Below are positions 62,650 to 64,000 of a stretch of 64,000 nt of DNA, piece by piece. Position numbers and translations under genes: made by a program. The notes beneath the pieces are model-generated. The model saw only the letters and a list, made by a program, of their open reading frames with translations, did no database searches and was not told where the DNA came from. How positions within the stretch are numbered: the stretch's first letter is position 1; each line of letters opens with the position of its first letter. This stretch comes from Falsiroseomonas algicola (GTDB lineage Bacteria; Pseudomonadota; Alphaproteobacteria; Acetobacterales; Acetobacteraceae). The stretch lies in the NCBI RefSeq assembly GCF_011040385.1, contig NZ_JAAIKB010000016.1, positions 1 through 64,000 on the forward strand. Direction: 5' to 3'.

Positions 62650-64000
62650 TCAGGCGGCGGGGCGCGCCGCCAGCGCGGGCACCGGTACCGCCGGCAGTTC
62701 AAGCACCGCCACCCCTGGCTGCCGCGCCGCCAGCGCCGCCAGATGCGCGTGGTGCGTGAACAGGATCACCTGCGTCACCTGCCCCAGCTGGCGCAGCAGC
62801 GTGATGGCGGACGCCGCGCGCCCATCGTCGAAGGTCGCCAGCAGATCATCCGCGATGAAGGGCAGGGGCTCCGCCGCGGCCGCATGCGCCTCGATCGCCG
62901 CGACCCGCAGCGCCAGGTAGAGCTGGTCCCGCGTCCCCTCGCTCAGCTGGTCGATCGGGCAGGCGCTGCCATCCGCGCGCACGGCCTGCAGCAGGGTGCG
63001 GCCGTCATCCTGCTCCTCGGCCGCCAGCCGGGTGTAGCGCCCGGCGGTCAGCAGGGCGAAGTGATGGGTGGCGGCGCGCAGCATCGGGCCCTGCTGGTCC
63101 TGGCGCAGCCGCTCGATCCCCGCCTTCAGCAGGCGCCGCGCCAGGTGGAGCCGGGCGTAGCGCTCCGCGGCTTCCTGCGCGTCCGCCAGGTGCTGCTGCA
63201 TGTCCTGCGCATGCGCCGCCGCGTCCCGCCCCGCCTCCAGCGCCGAGAGCCGCGCCCGCGCGGCCTGCTGTTCGGCGCCGAGTTCCGTGCGGCGATGGCC
63301 AAGCTCCGCCTGTCGCCGCTCGATCGCTTCCAGCCGCAGCGCGGCCTGGTCGGGGTCGAAGCCCTCCACCTCCTCCCGCAGCTGGGCCTCGGGCAGGCCC
63401 TCGCCCTGCACATGCAGGGAGGCTCGGAGCGCCGCCACGCTCTCTGCCAAGGCGCCGCGCCGCGCCGCCTGGCGCACCGCCTCCTCCAGCGCGGGCAGGC
63501 CATCCGTGCCGGCCAGGGCGTGCAGCCCGCCGAGTGCCGCCTCCGCCCGCCGCGCCGCGGCCCTTGCCGCTTCCGCCGCCGCCGTCCTTTCCCGGATCTG
63601 GACCTGAAGCCCCTCCGCCGAGGCCTCCGCCTGGCGCGCCGCCGCGAGCCGCCGCGTCAGCTGGGCGGACAGGGGAAAGGCCTGCCCATCCCCCACCGCT
63701 TCCCCGAGCGCCGCCGCGAGCGCCAGTGTCTCCCGCCCGAAGCTGGCCACCGAGGCCTCCATCGCCTCGATTCGCGTGGCGTTGGACTGCCAGGCGGTCG
63801 CGGCTTCCGCCACCGCGCCCCAGGCGGCCAGCGCCGCCTCCACCGCCTCCACCCCCGCCGTCGCGGGCAGGCCGAGCGCCAGCAATGCGGGCTGCCAGGC
63901 GCCGTCGGAATCGGCCAGCGCCGACGCGGCCTGGTCGCGTGCGGCGCGGGCTTCCTCCAATCGCTCGGCGGCCAGGCGCAGCGCCTCCGCCCTTTCGCGA
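62650..64000 (-). CDS. YhaN/Rad50-like AAA ATPase, C-terminal part (partial)
   Basis: The open frame enters from the right edge with no start in the window; ~450 C-terminal residues are seen. Most is a long Ala/Glu/Arg coiled coil. The ABC-type signature is LSEGTRDQLYLALRVAAIEAH, the Walker B is PFIADDLLATFDDGRA, and the switch-like His is in VILFTHHAHLAALA. This is the YhaN pattern; such ATPases pair with a YhaO/SbcD-like nuclease in DNA-end processing. The ORF reading from a TTG at 63960 is artificial, since the frame stays open upstream. It is followed by uxaA on the same strand. Confidence 0.87.
   Translation of the reverse strand, partial: RERAEALRLAAERLEEARAARDQAASALADSDGAWQPALLALGLPATAGVEAVEAALAAWGAVAEAATAWQSNATRIEAMEASVASFGRETLALAAALGEAVGDGQAFPLSAQLTRRLAAARQAEASAEGLQVQIRERTAAAEAARAAARRAEAALGGLHALAGTDGLPALEEAVRQAARRGALAESVAALRASLHVQGEGLPEAQLREEVEGFDPDQAALRLEAIERRQAELGHRRTELGAEQQAARARLSALEAGRDAAAHAQDMQQHLADAQEAAERYARLHLARRLLKAGIERLRQDQQGPMLRAATHHFALLTAGRYTRLAAEEQDDGRTLLQAVRADGSACPIDQLSEGTRDQLYLALRVAAIEAHAAAAEPLPFIADDLLATFDDGRAASAITLLRQLGQVTQVILFTHHAHLAALAARQPGVAVLELPAVPVPALAARPAA

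Overview
The window is very GC-rich, gene-dense DNA from an alphaproteobacterium. The gene set (DUF4167, EipB/DUF1849, the aa3-type cytochrome oxidase subunit IV peptide, an HdaA-like DnaA homologue, an intracellular PHA depolymerase, a Bug-type solute receptor, a stand-alone IS5-like N-terminal transposase) best fits Acetobacteraceae, Roseomonas-like. This placement is inferred from gene families and order, not from a marker gene. No rRNA, tRNA or CRISPR array was recognised.

Layout. 0-2.5 kb: a two-partner-secretion outer-membrane transporter (TpsB) with a proline-rich partner that runs off the left edge and carries perfect 90-bp repeats. 2.6-9.8 kb: radC, a DUF2306 membrane protein behind a strong dyad operator, map, a BioC/NDUFAF5-like methyltransferase, a cysteine-dioxygenase/four-rhodanese pair, comF, grxC and DUF1178. 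9.9-14.2 kb: an accessory block (chemoreceptor, Bug receptor, SMP-30 lactonase, ParDE). 14.2-25.4 kb: core genes ubiG, lysC, nitronate monooxygenase, rodZ, ispG, hisS, prfA, prmC and DUF4167, interrupted between ispG and hisS by a decayed MNT antitoxin and a nuclease-like orphan. 25.4-30.6 kb: DOPA-dioxygenase family protein, coxIV peptide, purN, purM, DUF2066, CDP-alcohol phosphatidyltransferase and AI-2E permease.

30.6-37.4 kb interrupts a chromosomal order I recall from related genomes (DUF2066 - phosphatidyltransferase - AI-2E permease - hdaA - ppk - ppx - rnd - aspS). The interruption holds phaZ, a GST, a hydrolase-TPR fusion, a serine recombinase, and then a compact three-gene cassette with less GC-biased codon use: a TIGR04255 protein, a membrane-anchored HTH protein and a 'QTCD'-motif protein. 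This cassette is the best candidate for an undescribed system, possibly defence or regulation. The core order resumes with hdaA, ppk and ppx. A mostly non-coding 2.8-kb island (41.9-44.7 kb) follows, with two small ORFs and a broken transposase, then rnd and aspS; aspS carries an atypical internal insertion.

48-64 kb is metabolic and accessory: EipB, acyltransferase, asparaginase-like protein, thioesterase, MATE pump, exported hydrolase, a small exported protein, a sugar-acid catabolic operon (IlvD/Edd dehydratase, SDR, FAH hydrolase), YdhR, VOC, an AraC regulator, a minus-strand altronate dehydratase operon ending in a nucleotidyltransferase/small-protein pair, and a partial YhaN/Rad50-like ATPase at the right edge.
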